Assembly (NCBI GenBank): GCA_027624175.1
Contig: JAQBXT010000016.1
Span: forward strand, 1-38,257
Origin: Pseudomonadota bacterium
Lineage (GTDB): Bacteria > Pseudomonadota > Gammaproteobacteria > Burkholderiales > SG8-39
Length of the DNA: 38,257 nt
Direction: 5' to 3'
The notes under the pieces were generated by a model that did no database searches, was not told the DNA's origin, and saw nothing but the letters and a program-made list of their open reading frames with translations. Numbering within the stretch: position 1 is the first letter of the stretch; every line of letters begins with the position of its first letter. This document shows, one piece after another, positions 16,400 through 24,384 of this stretch. Made by a program: the position numbers and the translations under genes.

Positions 16400-16690
16400 C
16401 TAGTCTGCGCCCTCCACCAACAGCATCTTCGAACGCGCGGCCTTCAGGCGCAGCGCCAGCGCCGGCGCGTATTCCGGCGAGTGGTACCACTTGCGCGCCT
16501 GGTCCATTGAGGCGAATTCCAGCACCACCAGGCGCTTGGGCTTCCATTCGCCTTCCTTGACCTCGGTCGCGCCGCCGCGCACCAGAAATTTGCCGCCAAA
16601 CCTGGCGACGGTGGCGGGAACCAGCTTGCGGTACTCCTCGTAGGCGGCCGGATCGGTGACGTCGACTTCGACGATGACGTAGGCGGACAT
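16400..16690 (-). CDS. DUF1330 family protein
   Basis: A 96-residue protein of the DUF1330 ferredoxin-like-fold group (dimeric alpha/beta barrel). It shows SAYVIVEVDVTDPAAYEEYR at the start, FGGKFLVRGG in the middle and LVVLEFASMDQARKWYHSPE before the C-terminal helix, all typical. Length is normal. No catalytic activity is established for the family. The gene is convergent with the formate dehydrogenase operon (27-base gap) and follows the chrA gene on the same strand; no clear functional link is visible. A GGAGA-like stretch precedes the ATG at 16690. Confidence 0.88.
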   Translation of the reverse strand: MSAYVIVEVDVTDPAAYEEYRKLVPATVARFGGKFLVRGGATEVKEGEWKPKRLVVLEFASMDQARKWYHSPEYAPALALRLKAARSKMLLVEGAD

Positions 16691-16753
16691 GCAGGCTCTC
16701 CTGTGAATAGCGTGAACGGACCAGGGCAGTCTACCCGCCCGCCCGCGCGCAAC

Positions 16754-18115
16754 CTAGACCAGCAAGCTGCCGAAGGCGACCGCGAGACCTGCCAGCGCGC
16801 TCGCGCCGACCACGGTCATGACGCCCAGCTTCAGGCGCAGCAGGGCGAAAAACGCCGCGGCGCCGATCGCCGCTGATATCCAGTCGAACGCACCGTCGAA
16901 TCCGTGCGGCCACAGGACATGCCAGGCAAAGAACACCGCGAGATTGACGACGACACCGACCACGGCAGCGGTGATCCCGGTGAGCGGCGCCGTGAAGCGG
17001 AGCTGGCCGTGCGTGGTCTCGACGAACGGGGCGCCTGCAAAGATGAACACGAAGGAGGGCAGGAAGGTGAACACGGTCGCGACCACGGCCCCGGCGGCGC
17101 CAGCCAGCGCCAGTGCCTCGGGGCCGAGGATTTCCTTGGTCCACGCGCCGACAAAGCCGACGAACGCCACCACCATGATGAGCGGCCCGGGCGTGGTCTC
17201 GCCGAGCGCCAGCCCGTCGATCATCTGCGGCGCGCTCAGCCATTGGAAATTCTCCACGGCGCCCTGATAGACGTAGGGCAGCACGGCGTAGGCGCCGCCG
17301 AAGGTGAGCAGGGCCGCCTTGGTAAAGAACCAGCCCATCTGCGTAAGGGTGCCTTGCCAGCCGAAGGCCAGCGCCAGGCTGGCGAGACTGAGCGCCCACA
17401 GCGCGAGCCCGATGCCGATGTAGGCGTAGAACTTGCGCCACGAGAACAACGCGTGCGCCGGCGTCGGCGTATCGTCGTCGATCAGCGCGGGTCCGTAGCC
17501 CGCCTGCGCCGCAGCGTGGCCGCCGTCGGCGGAAAACTTGGCGGGCGCCAGGCGCCCGCCCGCGTAGCCGATCAGGCCGGCCGCGACGACGATCGCGGGA
17601 AATGGCACGGCGAAGGCAAAGATGGCGACGAATGCGGCCAGGGCAATGGCCCACATCCACTCGTTCTTCAGGGTGCGCAGGCCGATGCGATGCGCTGCGG
17701 CGAGCACGATCGCCACCACCGCCGGCTTGATGCCGTAGAACATTCCCGCCACCAGCGGCACGTCGCCCCAGGCGAGGTAGATCCAAGACAGCGCGATGAG
17801 GATGAAGACCGAGGGCAGCACGAACAGCCCGCCGGCGACGATCCCGCCCCAGGTGCGGTGCATCAGCCAGCCCATGTAGGTGGCGAGCTGCTGCGCTTCC
17901 GGGCCGGGCAGCAGCATGCAGTAGTTGAGCGCATGCAGGAATCTCCTCTCCGAGATCCAGCGCCGGCGCTCGACCAGCTCGGCGTGCATGATGGCGATCT
18001 GGCCCGCCGGGCCGCCGAAGCTGATGAAGCCGAGCTTCAGCCAGAAGCGGAACGCCTCCTTCAGCGTGACATGGCGGGGTTCCAACTGTGCACCTCCGTC
18101 TTTTCGCTCCTGCAC
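16754..18115 (-). CDS. chrA: chromate transporter ChrA (long-chain CHR family)
   Basis: Inner-membrane protein of the CHR family, which expels chromate; 453 residues with the two homologous halves typical of long-chain ChrA. The first half opens with the family signature (LGFISFGGPAGQIAIM, residues 32-47) and LLPGPEAQQLATYMGW; the second half repeats it as KAALLTFGGAYAVLPY followed by LALGETTPGPLI. The ATG at 18115 overlaps the end of the upstream chrB-like gene by 55 bases, an unusually long overlap, but no other in-frame ATG or GTG start lies near the signature. The pair forms a chromate-resistance unit. Chromate enters cells through sulfate carriers; the presence of tungstate uptake next door is suggestive only. 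Confidence 0.92.
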   Translation of the reverse strand: MQERKDGGAQLEPRHVTLKEAFRFWLKLGFISFGGPAGQIAIMHAELVERRRWISERRFLHALNYCMLLPGPEAQQLATYMGWLMHRTWGGIVAGGLFVLPSVFILIALSWIYLAWGDVPLVAGMFYGIKPAVVAIVLAAAHRIGLRTLKNEWMWAIALAAFVAIFAFAVPFPAIVVAAGLIGYAGGRLAPAKFSADGGHAAAQAGYGPALIDDDTPTPAHALFSWRKFYAYIGIGLALWALSLASLALAFGWQGTLTQMGWFFTKAALLTFGGAYAVLPYVYQGAVENFQWLSAPQMIDGLALGETTPGPLIMVVAFVGFVGAWTKEILGPEALALAGAAGAVVATVFTFLPSFVFIFAGAPFVETTHGQLRFTAPLTGITAAVVGVVVNLAVFFAWHVLWPHGFDGAFDWISAAIGAAAFFALLRLKLGVMTVVGASALAGLAVAFGSLLV

Positions 18116-18855
18116 CAGGCGTACAGCGCGTCGTAAACCGTCATGCCATGCGCGAGCATTTCATGGTCGTCTGCGAAGATTCCCGACAGGCCCAGCGAGA
18201 TCGCGACCAGCCCCGCGGACTGCGGGGCCAGCTCGGGACGATTGGTGTCCGCCCCACGCACGATCAGCGCCAGCTGCTGCAACGCGGGCTCGGCGAGGTG
18301 ATAGCGGAATAGTAAGGCATCGAAGCTGCAGCGCCCGCCCACGTGGGAGAACTCGGTGTCGGGGACGTCATAGGGCGTGGCGGAGTTCTCCTGCGCGGCG
18401 CGTCGCACGTCAGGCGCGGGGACGTAAAGGAATTCGGCGTCCGCGTCGATGAAGCGGCGGATCAGCCACGGGCAGGCGATGCGGTCGATCTTGGGCCGCT
18501 CGCGCGTGATCCAGCGCGTTGGCGCCCCCTCGGGTTTCTGCATCAGCTCGCCGCCCGCAGAACGCCAGTTCTCGATCCCGCCTTCGACGTAGGCCGCGTC
18601 GATACCAGCGGCGCGCAGCGCCTGCGCTGCGCCCTGGCTGACTTCGTGACCGTGCACGCAATACACCACCACGCCGGACGCCGCGGGGAGGGAAGCGCTC
18701 CATTCAGCGACGCGCGCCGGGTCCCGGCGCAGCGCGCCGCGCATCATGTCAGGCGCGGCCAGGTACGCGGGCGCCTTGCGCACGTCGATGACCAGCGGGC
18801 GTTGATCGGAACGTAGGGTTTGCCGCAGTGCGGCGGGGGCAATGCTCGCGTCCAT
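18061..18855 (-). CDS. rhodanese-ChrB fusion, chromate resistance protein
   Basis: A 264-residue protein with two domains. Residues 1-110 form a rhodanese domain with the DVRKAPAY strand-loop and active-site Cys66 in YCVHGHEVSQG. Residues 125-264 match the C-terminal domain of ChrB-type chromate resistance proteins (WITRERPKIDRIACPWLIRR, then FSHVGGRCSFDALL). The ChrB domain is linked to chromate sensing or resistance; a role for the rhodanese part in sulfur transfer or chromate reduction is inferred. The ATG at 18855 has AGGAGAG eight bases upstream. It precedes chrA in the same transcript and diverges from tupB across a 208-base gap. Confidence 0.88.
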   Translation of the reverse strand: MDASIAPAALRQTLRSDQRPLVIDVRKAPAYLAAPDMMRGALRRDPARVAEWSASLPAASGVVVYCVHGHEVSQGAAQALRAAGIDAAYVEGGIENWRSAGGELMQKPEGAPTRWITRERPKIDRIACPWLIRRFIDADAEFLYVPAPDVRRAAQENSATPYDVPDTEFSHVGGRCSFDALLFRYHLAEPALQQLALIVRGADTNRPELAPQSAGLVAISLGLSGIFADDHEMLAHGMTVYDALYAWCRSEKTEVHSWNPAMSR

Positions 18856-19063
18856 GGCGCTCTCCTGAAGAGACCGCAGAGCTTGGACGCGACCGTCTTG
18901 CCGGGATGGCGCGGGGAGCCTGCGTTCCCCGAGGCGCCCACTTTGCCGCGTCCCGGCGGCGGCTGTCAACCCCGCTCGTCGCGCGATGGCCCTTTAAGAA
19001 GGCGCGGGCTGCCGTGTACAGTCCATGGGATCGCCATGAATTGCACGAAGATGCGTAACGAGA
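18856..19063. promoter_or_regulatory. divergent control region between chrB-like and tupBCA operons
   Basis: On the plus side a promoter-like pair TTAAGA (18994-18999), 17-base spacer and TACAGT (19017-19022) precedes tupB by about 40 bases. In the middle lies a long hairpin: GGCGC-GGGGA (18908-18917) pairs with TCCCC (18926-18930) and GCGCC (18934-18938), with a three-base bulge. No recognisable ModE- or TunR-type site was found by eye. Confidence 0.4.
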
Positions 19064-19759
19064 ATGCTTGAGGCCCTCGGCTCCGGCCTGCGGCTGGTGG
19101 CGACGCTCGACCTGCGCCTGTGGGAGATCGTCGGGCTGAGCCTGGGCGTGAGCCTGTCGGCGGTGGCCTTCGCCACGCTGCTGGGCTTGCCGCTGGGCGC
19201 GGTGCTGGCCGTGGGGCGCTTTCCCGGGCGGCAGGCGGCGATCGTGGTGCTCAATGCGCTGATGGGCCTGCCGCCGGTGGTGGTAGGGCTGTTCATCTAT
19301 CTGCTGCTCTCTCGCGCCGGCCCGCTCGGCGAGTTCGGACTGCTGTTCACGCCCCAGGCCATGGTCATCGCGCAGACCGTGCTGGTGCTGCCGATCATCG
19401 CCGCGCTCGCGCGCCAGGCGGTGGAGGACGCCTGGCGCGATTACGAAGAGCAGCTGCGCTCGTTCGGCGTCGAGGGCTGGCGCGGAGCGCTCACCGTGCT
19501 GTGGGACATCCGCTTCTCGCTGCTCACCGCCGTGATGGCAGGACTGGGTCGGGCAAGCGCGGAAGTCGGGGCGGTGATGATCGTCGGCGGCAACATCGAC
19601 GGCGTGACGCGCGTGATGACCACGGCCATCGCACTGGAGACCTCGAAGGGCGACCTGCCGCTCGCGCTCGGGCTGGGCATGGTGCTCATCGCCATCGTGC
19701 TGGCGCTCAATGCCGCCGCGCAGGTGATCAAGGAAGCCGCCCTGCGGAGATACGGATGA
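19064..19759 (+). CDS. tupB: tungstate ABC transporter permease TupB
   Basis: Inner-membrane permease of the Tup tungstate importer; 231 residues with about five to six spans. The EAA-like cytoplasmic loop that contacts the ATPase is visible as YEEQLRSFGVEGWRGALTVL, and ALMGLPPVVVGLFIYLLLSR is characteristic of the TupB/WtpB/ModB group. RASAEVGAVMIVGGNIDGVT is strongly TupB-like. The ATG at 19064 lacks a strong ribosome binding site. The stop overlaps the tupC start (ATGA). Specificity for tungstate over molybdate is inferred from the TupA partner and from gene order; no ModABC genes occur here. Confidence 0.92.
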   Translation: MLEALGSGLRLVATLDLRLWEIVGLSLGVSLSAVAFATLLGLPLGAVLAVGRFPGRQAAIVVLNALMGLPPVVVGLFIYLLLSRAGPLGEFGLLFTPQAMVIAQTVLVLPIIAALARQAVEDAWRDYEEQLRSFGVEGWRGALTVLWDIRFSLLTAVMAGLGRASAEVGAVMIVGGNIDGVTRVMTTAIALETSKGDLPLALGLGMVLIAIVLALNAAAQVIKEAALRRYG

Positions 19760-20466
19760 GCGCCATCCTGCCGCTGCGCCTGGAGGAAGTCTCGTATGCC
19801 GTGGACGGCCGCCGCATCATCGAGCGCGTGAGCCTGGTGCTCGAGGCCGGCCCGAGCACCATCATCCTTGGCGCCAACGGCGCGGGCAAAAGCGTGCTCA
19901 TGCGCCTGATGCACGGCCTGCTCGCGCCGAGCGCGGGCCGGATCACCTGGAGTTCGCAGGGCGCACGCCGCCGCCAGGCGATGGTGTTTCAGCGGCCGGT
20001 GATGCTGCGCAGATCGGCACTCGATAACGTGGTCTACGCGCTCAAGGTGGCCGGCGTGCCGGCGGCGCAACGCGAGCGGCTGGCGCAGGAGGCGCTCGAC
20101 GAGGTCGGATTGCGCCCTGTGGCGCGGCGCCCGGCGCGCGTGCTCTCGGGCGGCGAGCAGCAGCGGCTCGCGCTGGCGCGTGCCTGGGCGCTGCATCCCG
20201 AGGTGCTGTTCCTCGACGAGCCGACGGCCAATCTCGATCCGGGCGCGACGCGTGAGATTGAAACCATCATCAAGGCCTTCGACGCCGCCGGCACCAAGGT
20301 CGTCATGTCCACGCACAGCCTCGGCCAGGCGCGGCGCCTGGGCGACGAGGTGATCTTCCTGCACCAGGGGCGCGTTGCGGAGCGCTCGCCGATGGATCAG
20401 TTCTTTCCGCTGCCGGCTTCGCCCGAGGCCGCCGCTTTCGTCAAACGGGAATTGCCATGGGATTGA
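19756..20466 (+). CDS. tupC: tungstate ABC transporter ATP-binding protein TupC
   Basis: Cytosolic ATPase of the Tup importer; 236 residues. Walker A is GANGAGKS (residues 36-43), the Q-loop lies in MVFQRPVMLRRS, the ABC signature is LSGGEQQR, Walker B is VLFLDEPTANLDP, and the switch histidine is in MSTHS. It lacks the extra C-terminal TOBE (molybdate-binding) domain found in ModC, which agrees with a Tup-type rather than Mod-type transporter. Its start overlaps tupB (ATGA) and its end overlaps tupA by ten bases, so the three proteins are translationally coupled. Confidence 0.93.
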   Translation: MSAILPLRLEEVSYAVDGRRIIERVSLVLEAGPSTIILGANGAGKSVLMRLMHGLLAPSAGRITWSSQGARRRQAMVFQRPVMLRRSALDNVVYALKVAGVPAAQRERLAQEALDEVGLRPVARRPARVLSGGEQQRLALARAWALHPEVLFLDEPTANLDPGATREIETIIKAFDAAGTKVVMSTHSLGQARRLGDEVIFLHQGRVAERSPMDQFFPLPASPEAAAFVKRELPWD

Positions 20467-21278
20467 TGCTGAGGATACTGCTCGCAATGCTGATCTGCGC
20501 GCCGGCGCAGGCGCAGACCCGCTTCATCACCGTCGCGTCCACCACGTCGACCGAGCAATCGGGCCTGTTCAGGCACCTGCTGCCGATGTTCGAGCGCAAG
20601 GCCGGCTTCCAGGTGCGCGTGGTGGCGCTCGGCACCGGCCAGGCGCTCGACATGGGTAAGCGCGGCGACGCGGACGTCGTCTTCGTGCACGCCAAGGCGC
20701 TGGAGGAGAAGTTCGTTGCCGAAGGCTACGGCGTGAAGCGTTTCGAGGTCATGTACAACGACTTCGTGCTGGTCGGACCGAAGTCCGACCCGGCGAAGGT
20801 CGGTGGCGGCACGGACATCGTTGCCGCGTTGCAGAAGATCAGGGTCTCCCAGGCGCCATTTACCTCCCGCGGCGACAAGAGCGGCACGCATTTCGCGGAA
20901 CTGCAGCTATGGAAGGCGGCGGGCATCGACATTGGCCGGGCCAAGGGGCCCTGGTACCGCGACACCGGCTCGGGCATGGGCCCCACGCTGAACATCGCCG
21001 CCGGGTTGAACGCCTACGCGCTCACCGATCGCGCCACCTGGCTGTCGTTCAAGAACCGCGGCGAACTGGTGATCTCAGTGCAGGGGGACCGGCGGCTGTT
21101 CAACCAATACGGCGTGATCCTGGTGAACCCCGCGAAATACCCGCACGTCAAGCAGGACCTGGGGCAGGCGTTCATCGACTGGATCGTATCTCCGCAGGGA
21201 CAGGCGGCCATCGCCGACTATAAGATCGGGGGCATGCAACTGTTCTTTCCGAACGCCACCGACAGCGAGCGACGGTGA
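20457..21278 (+). CDS. tupA: tungstate-binding periplasmic protein TupA
   Basis: Periplasmic solute-binding protein of the tungstate importer; 273 residues. A signal peptide (LRILLAMLICAPAQA) is followed by the mature start TRFITVASTTSTEQSGL, where the TTS oxyanion-binding motif of TupA is present. Further TupA-like blocks are VVALGTGQALDMGKRGDADV, MYNDFVLVGP, SRGDKSGTHFAEL and GMGPTLNIAAGLNAYALTDR. TupA proteins bind tungstate far more tightly than molybdate, which underlies the substrate call. The order B-C-A, with the binding protein last, differs from the common A-B-C order. Its stop overlaps the next start (GTGA). Confidence 0.93.
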   Translation: MGLMLRILLAMLICAPAQAQTRFITVASTTSTEQSGLFRHLLPMFERKAGFQVRVVALGTGQALDMGKRGDADVVFVHAKALEEKFVAEGYGVKRFEVMYNDFVLVGPKSDPAKVGGGTDIVAALQKIRVSQAPFTSRGDKSGTHFAELQLWKAAGIDIGRAKGPWYRDTGSGMGPTLNIAAGLNAYALTDRATWLSFKNRGELVISVQGDRRLFNQYGVILVNPAKYPHVKQDLGQAFIDWIVSPQGQAAIADYKIGGMQLFFPNATDSERR

Positions 21279-22027
21279 CCGTGGACCAGACGATCCTGCT
21301 GCTGCTGGCCTCGGGAATGCTGGTGGCGTCCTTTGTGTATGCCTCGGTCGGCCATGGCGGCGCGTCCGCCTACATCGCGGCCATGGCGCTCGCCGGCCTT
21401 GCGCCGACGGAGATGCGGCCCATCGCGCTGACCCTGAACGTGCTGGTCTCTTCCATCGCCTCGTTCAAGTTCTGGCGCGCGGGGCACTTCCGCTGGCGCC
21501 TGTTCTGGCCGTTCGCCGCCGTCTCGATCCCCTTTGCCTACCTCGGCGGCGCGATCACGCTGCCGGGGCAGATGTACAAGGTCGTGGTGGGGCTGGTCCT
21601 CGTGTACGCCGCCTGGCCGCTCTGGCGCAGCGGCCGCGCGGGAGACGAAATGCGCGCGGTGCGCGAGCCCGCGATCGCCCTGGCGATGGCGATCGGCGCG
21701 GCGATGGGATTTCTTGCGGGGCTCACCGGCGTCGGCGGCGGGATCTTCCTCAGCCCGCTGGTGCTGATGCTCGGCTGGGCCGGGACCAAGCAGACTTCCG
21801 CGGTGGCCGCGCCCTTCATCCTGGTCAATTCACTCGCTGGCCTGGCAGCCGGTTTCGTCGCCGGAACGGCGTCGCTGCCCGCCGCCACCTGGGTGCTCGC
21901 CGGCGTGGTGCTGGTCGGCGGCTGGCTGGGCGCGGAGTACGGCAGCCGGCGCTTTGCCAATCCGGTCGTGCGGCGCGTGCTCGCCGTGGTGCTGGTGCTC
22001 GCCGGGGCCAAGATGGTGCTGGTATGA
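21275..22027 (+). CDS. TauE/SafE-family anion exporter
   Basis: A 250-residue inner-membrane protein of the TauE/SafE (COG0730) family with about eight spans. Both repeat motifs are visible: YASVGHGGASAYIA near residue 24 and GFLAGLTGVGGGIFLSPLVL near residue 148. Family members move sulfite, sulfonates or other anions out of the cell; the substrate here is unknown. The GTG at 21275 overlaps the tupA stop (GTGA); a GTG two codons later is possible. Its place between tungstate uptake and Moco synthesis genes suggests a link with sulfur-oxyanion or metalate balance, which is inference. Confidence 0.88.
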   Translation: MTVDQTILLLLASGMLVASFVYASVGHGGASAYIAAMALAGLAPTEMRPIALTLNVLVSSIASFKFWRAGHFRWRLFWPFAAVSIPFAYLGGAITLPGQMYKVVVGLVLVYAAWPLWRSGRAGDEMRAVREPAIALAMAIGAAMGFLAGLTGVGGGIFLSPLVLMLGWAGTKQTSAVAAPFILVNSLAGLAAGFVAGTASLPAATWVLAGVVLVGGWLGAEYGSRRFANPVVRRVLAVVLVLAGAKMVLV

Positions 22028-22518
22028 AGGTGTTCGGCTTCGCCGGCTGGTCGGGTAGCGGCAAGACCACGCTGATCGAAAAACTGATCCCGCGCTTCGT
22101 GCAGCGCGGCCTGCGCGTGTCGCTGATCAAGCATGCGCACCATACGTTCGACGTGGACCATGCGGGCAAGGACTCCTACCGCCACCGCCAGGCCGGCGCC
22201 ACCGAGGTGCTGGTCACCTCGTCGCGGCGCTGGGTGCTGATGCACGAGCTGCGCGGCGCGCAGGAACCCTCGTTCGACGAGCAGCTGAAGCATCTCTCGC
22301 CCTGCGACCTGCTGATCGTCGAGGGCTTCAAGCACGCGCCGATTCCCAAGCTCGAAGTCTGGCGCGCCGTGACCGGCGAGGGGCTGTTGCATCCGCAGGA
22401 TGCGCACATTGTCGCCGTGGCGAGCGACGCGAAGGTCGAGACCAGGCTCCCCCTGCTGGATCTCAACGACGACGCCAGCATCGCCGATTTCATCGTCAAG
22501 TACCTGAAGCTCGCATGA
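22024..22518 (+). CDS. mobB: molybdopterin-guanine dinucleotide biosynthesis adaptor MobB
   Basis: GTP-binding partner of MobA; it is not essential for MGD formation in E. coli but improves it. The 164-residue protein has a P-loop GWSGSGKTTLIEKL (residues 8-21), SLIKHAHHTFDVDHAGKDSY, and LLIVEGFKHAPIPKLEV, all hallmark MobB segments. The start overlaps the TauE gene stop (ATGA) and the stop overlaps moeA copy 2 (ATGA). Its partner mobA lies 19 kb away at 2752-3315. Being in the tungstate operon suggests that it supports a metal-MGD enzyme such as the formate dehydrogenase. Confidence 0.95.
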   Translation: MKVFGFAGWSGSGKTTLIEKLIPRFVQRGLRVSLIKHAHHTFDVDHAGKDSYRHRQAGATEVLVTSSRRWVLMHELRGAQEPSFDEQLKHLSPCDLLIVEGFKHAPIPKLEVWRAVTGEGLLHPQDAHIVAVASDAKVETRLPLLDLNDDASIADFIVKYLKLA

Positions 22519-23720
22519 ACAAGGGCTTGCTCTCCGTCGACGAAGCGCTGGACGTGCTGCTCGCGGGCGCGCGCCCGGTCACCGGCGTGGAGCAGGTGCC
22601 CACGCTGGATGCCGCCGGCCGCGTGCTGGCGCAGGATCAGCGCTCCACCATGGACGTGCCGCCGATGGATAACAGCGCCATGGACGGCTACGCAGTACGC
22701 GCGGCGGACGTGAAGTCGCCCGATGCGCGCCTGAAGATCGCGCAGCGCATCCAGGCCGGTACGGTCGGCCGCGCGCTCGCGCCCGGCACCGCGGCGCGCA
22801 TCTTCACCGGCGCGCCGATTCCGCCGGGCGCGGACGCGATCGTGATGCAGGAGTACTGCGCGGCCGACGGCGAGTTCGTGGTGGTGAAGAAGGTGCCGGA
22901 GCCCGAGGCCTGGATCCGGCGCACCGGCAGCGACATCCGCAAGGGCGACCGCATCCTCGCCGCGGGTACCCGCCTGCGGCCGCAGGACACGGGGCTTGCC
23001 GCCTCGGTCGGCATCAAGGCGCTGCCGCTTCTGCGCCGCGTGCGCCTGGGCCTGTTCTTCACCGGCGACGAATTGGTGATGCCGGGCGACCCGCTGCCCC
23101 CGGGGCGCATCTACAACTCCAACCGCTTCACCCTGAACGGGCTGGCGCAGGTGTTCGGCTGCGAGTTGCGCGACTACGGCATCGTGCCCGATTCGCTCGA
23201 CGCCACGCGCGCCGTGCTCAGGCGCGCGGCGGCCGAGTGCGACCTCATCGTCACCTCGGGCGGCGTATCGGTGGGCGACGCGGATTTCGTCAGGCCCGCG
23301 GTCGAGGCCGAAGGCTCGCTGCTGATGTGGAAGATCGCGATGAAGCCGGGCCGGCCGCTCGCCTTCGGCAAGGTCGGCGAGGCCGCGTTCATCGGCTTGC
23401 CCGGCAACCCGGTGTCCAGCTTCGTCACCTTCCTCATTTTCGTGCGCCCGTTCCTGCTGCGCACCCAGGGCATCGCGCGGGTGGCGCCGCGCGTCATCGA
23501 GGCGCGCGCCGATTTCGACTGGTCCGAGCCCGACGCACGGCGCGAATTCCTGCGCGTAAAATGGAACGACGCGGGCGGGCTCGATCTTTACCCGACGCAG
23601 GATTCCGCGGTGATGACCTCCACGGCCTGGGCGGACGGCCTGGTGGACAACCCGGCCAACCATGCCATCCGCAAGGGCGAGCGCGTGCGCTACCTGCCGT
23701 ATTCGGAGCTTTACGGATGA
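22515..23720 (+). CDS. moeA: molybdopterin molybdenumtransferase MoeA, copy 2
   Basis: Second MoeA, 401 residues, clearly diverged from copy 1 at 1496-2755. Motifs: MDNSAMDGYAVRA (N-terminal region), IFTGAPIPPGADAIVMQE, FFTGDEL, SGGVSVGDADFVR and PGNPVSSFVTF. All are intact, so a working enzyme is expected. Copy 1 has HDNTAMDGYA and TGAVMPSGADTVVVQE at the same places. The gene is embedded between mobB and moaD with ATGA overlaps on both sides, downstream of tupBCA. Some archaea carry paired MoeA proteins thought to divide Mo and W insertion; such a division is proposed here on gene context alone. Confidence 0.95.
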   Translation: MNKGLLSVDEALDVLLAGARPVTGVEQVPTLDAAGRVLAQDQRSTMDVPPMDNSAMDGYAVRAADVKSPDARLKIAQRIQAGTVGRALAPGTAARIFTGAPIPPGADAIVMQEYCAADGEFVVVKKVPEPEAWIRRTGSDIRKGDRILAAGTRLRPQDTGLAASVGIKALPLLRRVRLGLFFTGDELVMPGDPLPPGRIYNSNRFTLNGLAQVFGCELRDYGIVPDSLDATRAVLRRAAAECDLIVTSGGVSVGDADFVRPAVEAEGSLLMWKIAMKPGRPLAFGKVGEAAFIGLPGNPVSSFVTFLIFVRPFLLRTQGIARVAPRVIEARADFDWSEPDARREFLRVKWNDAGGLDLYPTQDSAVMTSTAWADGLVDNPANHAIRKGERVRYLPYSELYG

Positions 23721-23974
23721 AAGTGAAGGTTCTTTTCTTCGCCTCGCTGCGCGAGCAGCTCGGCACCGCGGCCGAGGACCTGGATCTGCCCGCGGGCGTG
23801 GGCAATGTTGCCGCGCTGCGCTCGCACCTGCGCGGGCGCGGCGGTGCCTGGGAGCTCGCGCTCGCCGACGGCAAGCTGGTGCGCGCGGCGGTGAACCAGG
23901 ACATGGCGCCGCCGACCACGTCCCTCAAGGCGGGCGACGAAGTGGCGTTCTTTCCCCCGGTGACCGGCGGATGA
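23717..23974 (+). CDS. moaD: molybdopterin synthase small subunit MoaD
   Basis: Ubiquitin-fold sulfur carrier that delivers two sulfurs to precursor Z as a C-terminal thiocarboxylate. The 85-residue protein begins VKVLFFASLREQLG, has [12 protein letters not shown] at the end, and finishes with the essential Gly-Gly. Length and both ends match MoaD. It overlaps the moeA copy 2 stop and the moaE start by ATGA. The activating enzyme MoeB is not in this window. Confidence 0.95.
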   Translation: MKVKVLFFASLREQLGTAAEDLDLPAGVGNVAALRSHLRGRGGAWELALADGKLVRAAVNQDMAPPTTSLKAGDEVAFFPPVTGG

Positions 23975-24384
23975 AAGTCTCGGTACAGGCCGCGGACTTC
24001 GACGCCGGGGCCGAGATGCGCGCGCTGTCGCGTGACCCGAAAGTCGGTGCGGTGGCGAGCTTCGTCGGCGTGGTGCGCGAGGTGGCGATGACCCTGGAGC
24101 ACTATCCCGGCATGACCGAGCGCGCGCTGCAGAGAATCGTCGAGGACGCGCGCGCGCGCTGGCAGGTGCTGGATTGCACCGTGATCCACCGCACCGGCGC
24201 GCTGCAGCCCACCGACCAGATCGTGCTGGTGGCGGTGGCCAGCAGCCATCGCGGAGACGCCTTCGCCGCCTGCGAGTTCATCATGGATTTTCTCAAGACG
24301 CAGGCGCCGTTCTGGAAGAAAGAGGGCGCGGGCTGGGTCGAGGCGCGCGCCTCGGACGACAAAGCTGCGGAGCGCTGGAAGTGA
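23971..24384 (+). CDS. moaE: molybdopterin synthase large subunit MoaE (short loop)
   Basis: Catalytic subunit of molybdopterin synthase. The 137 residues contain [43 protein letters not shown] and the active-site region [12 protein letters not shown]. coli MoaE has ten residues between VR and LTLEHYPG (150 residues in total); here only three (EVA) remain, so about seven residues of that loop are missing while the frame is kept. The loop is variable in the family, so activity may persist. The start overlaps moaD, and the stop overlaps the fluoride-channel gene (GTGA). Confidence 0.93.
   Translation: MKVSVQAADFDAGAEMRALSRDPKVGAVASFVGVVREVAMTLEHYPGMTERALQRIVEDARARWQVLDCTVIHRTGALQPTDQIVLVAVASSHRGDAFAACEFIMDFLKTQAPFWKKEGAGWVEARASDDKAAERWK

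Noticed and set aside
18856-19063. ModE- or Moco-riboswitch-like element upstream of tupB
   Set aside because: A hairpin is present, but no palindromic ModE half-sites or recognisable Moco RNA core could be matched by eye.
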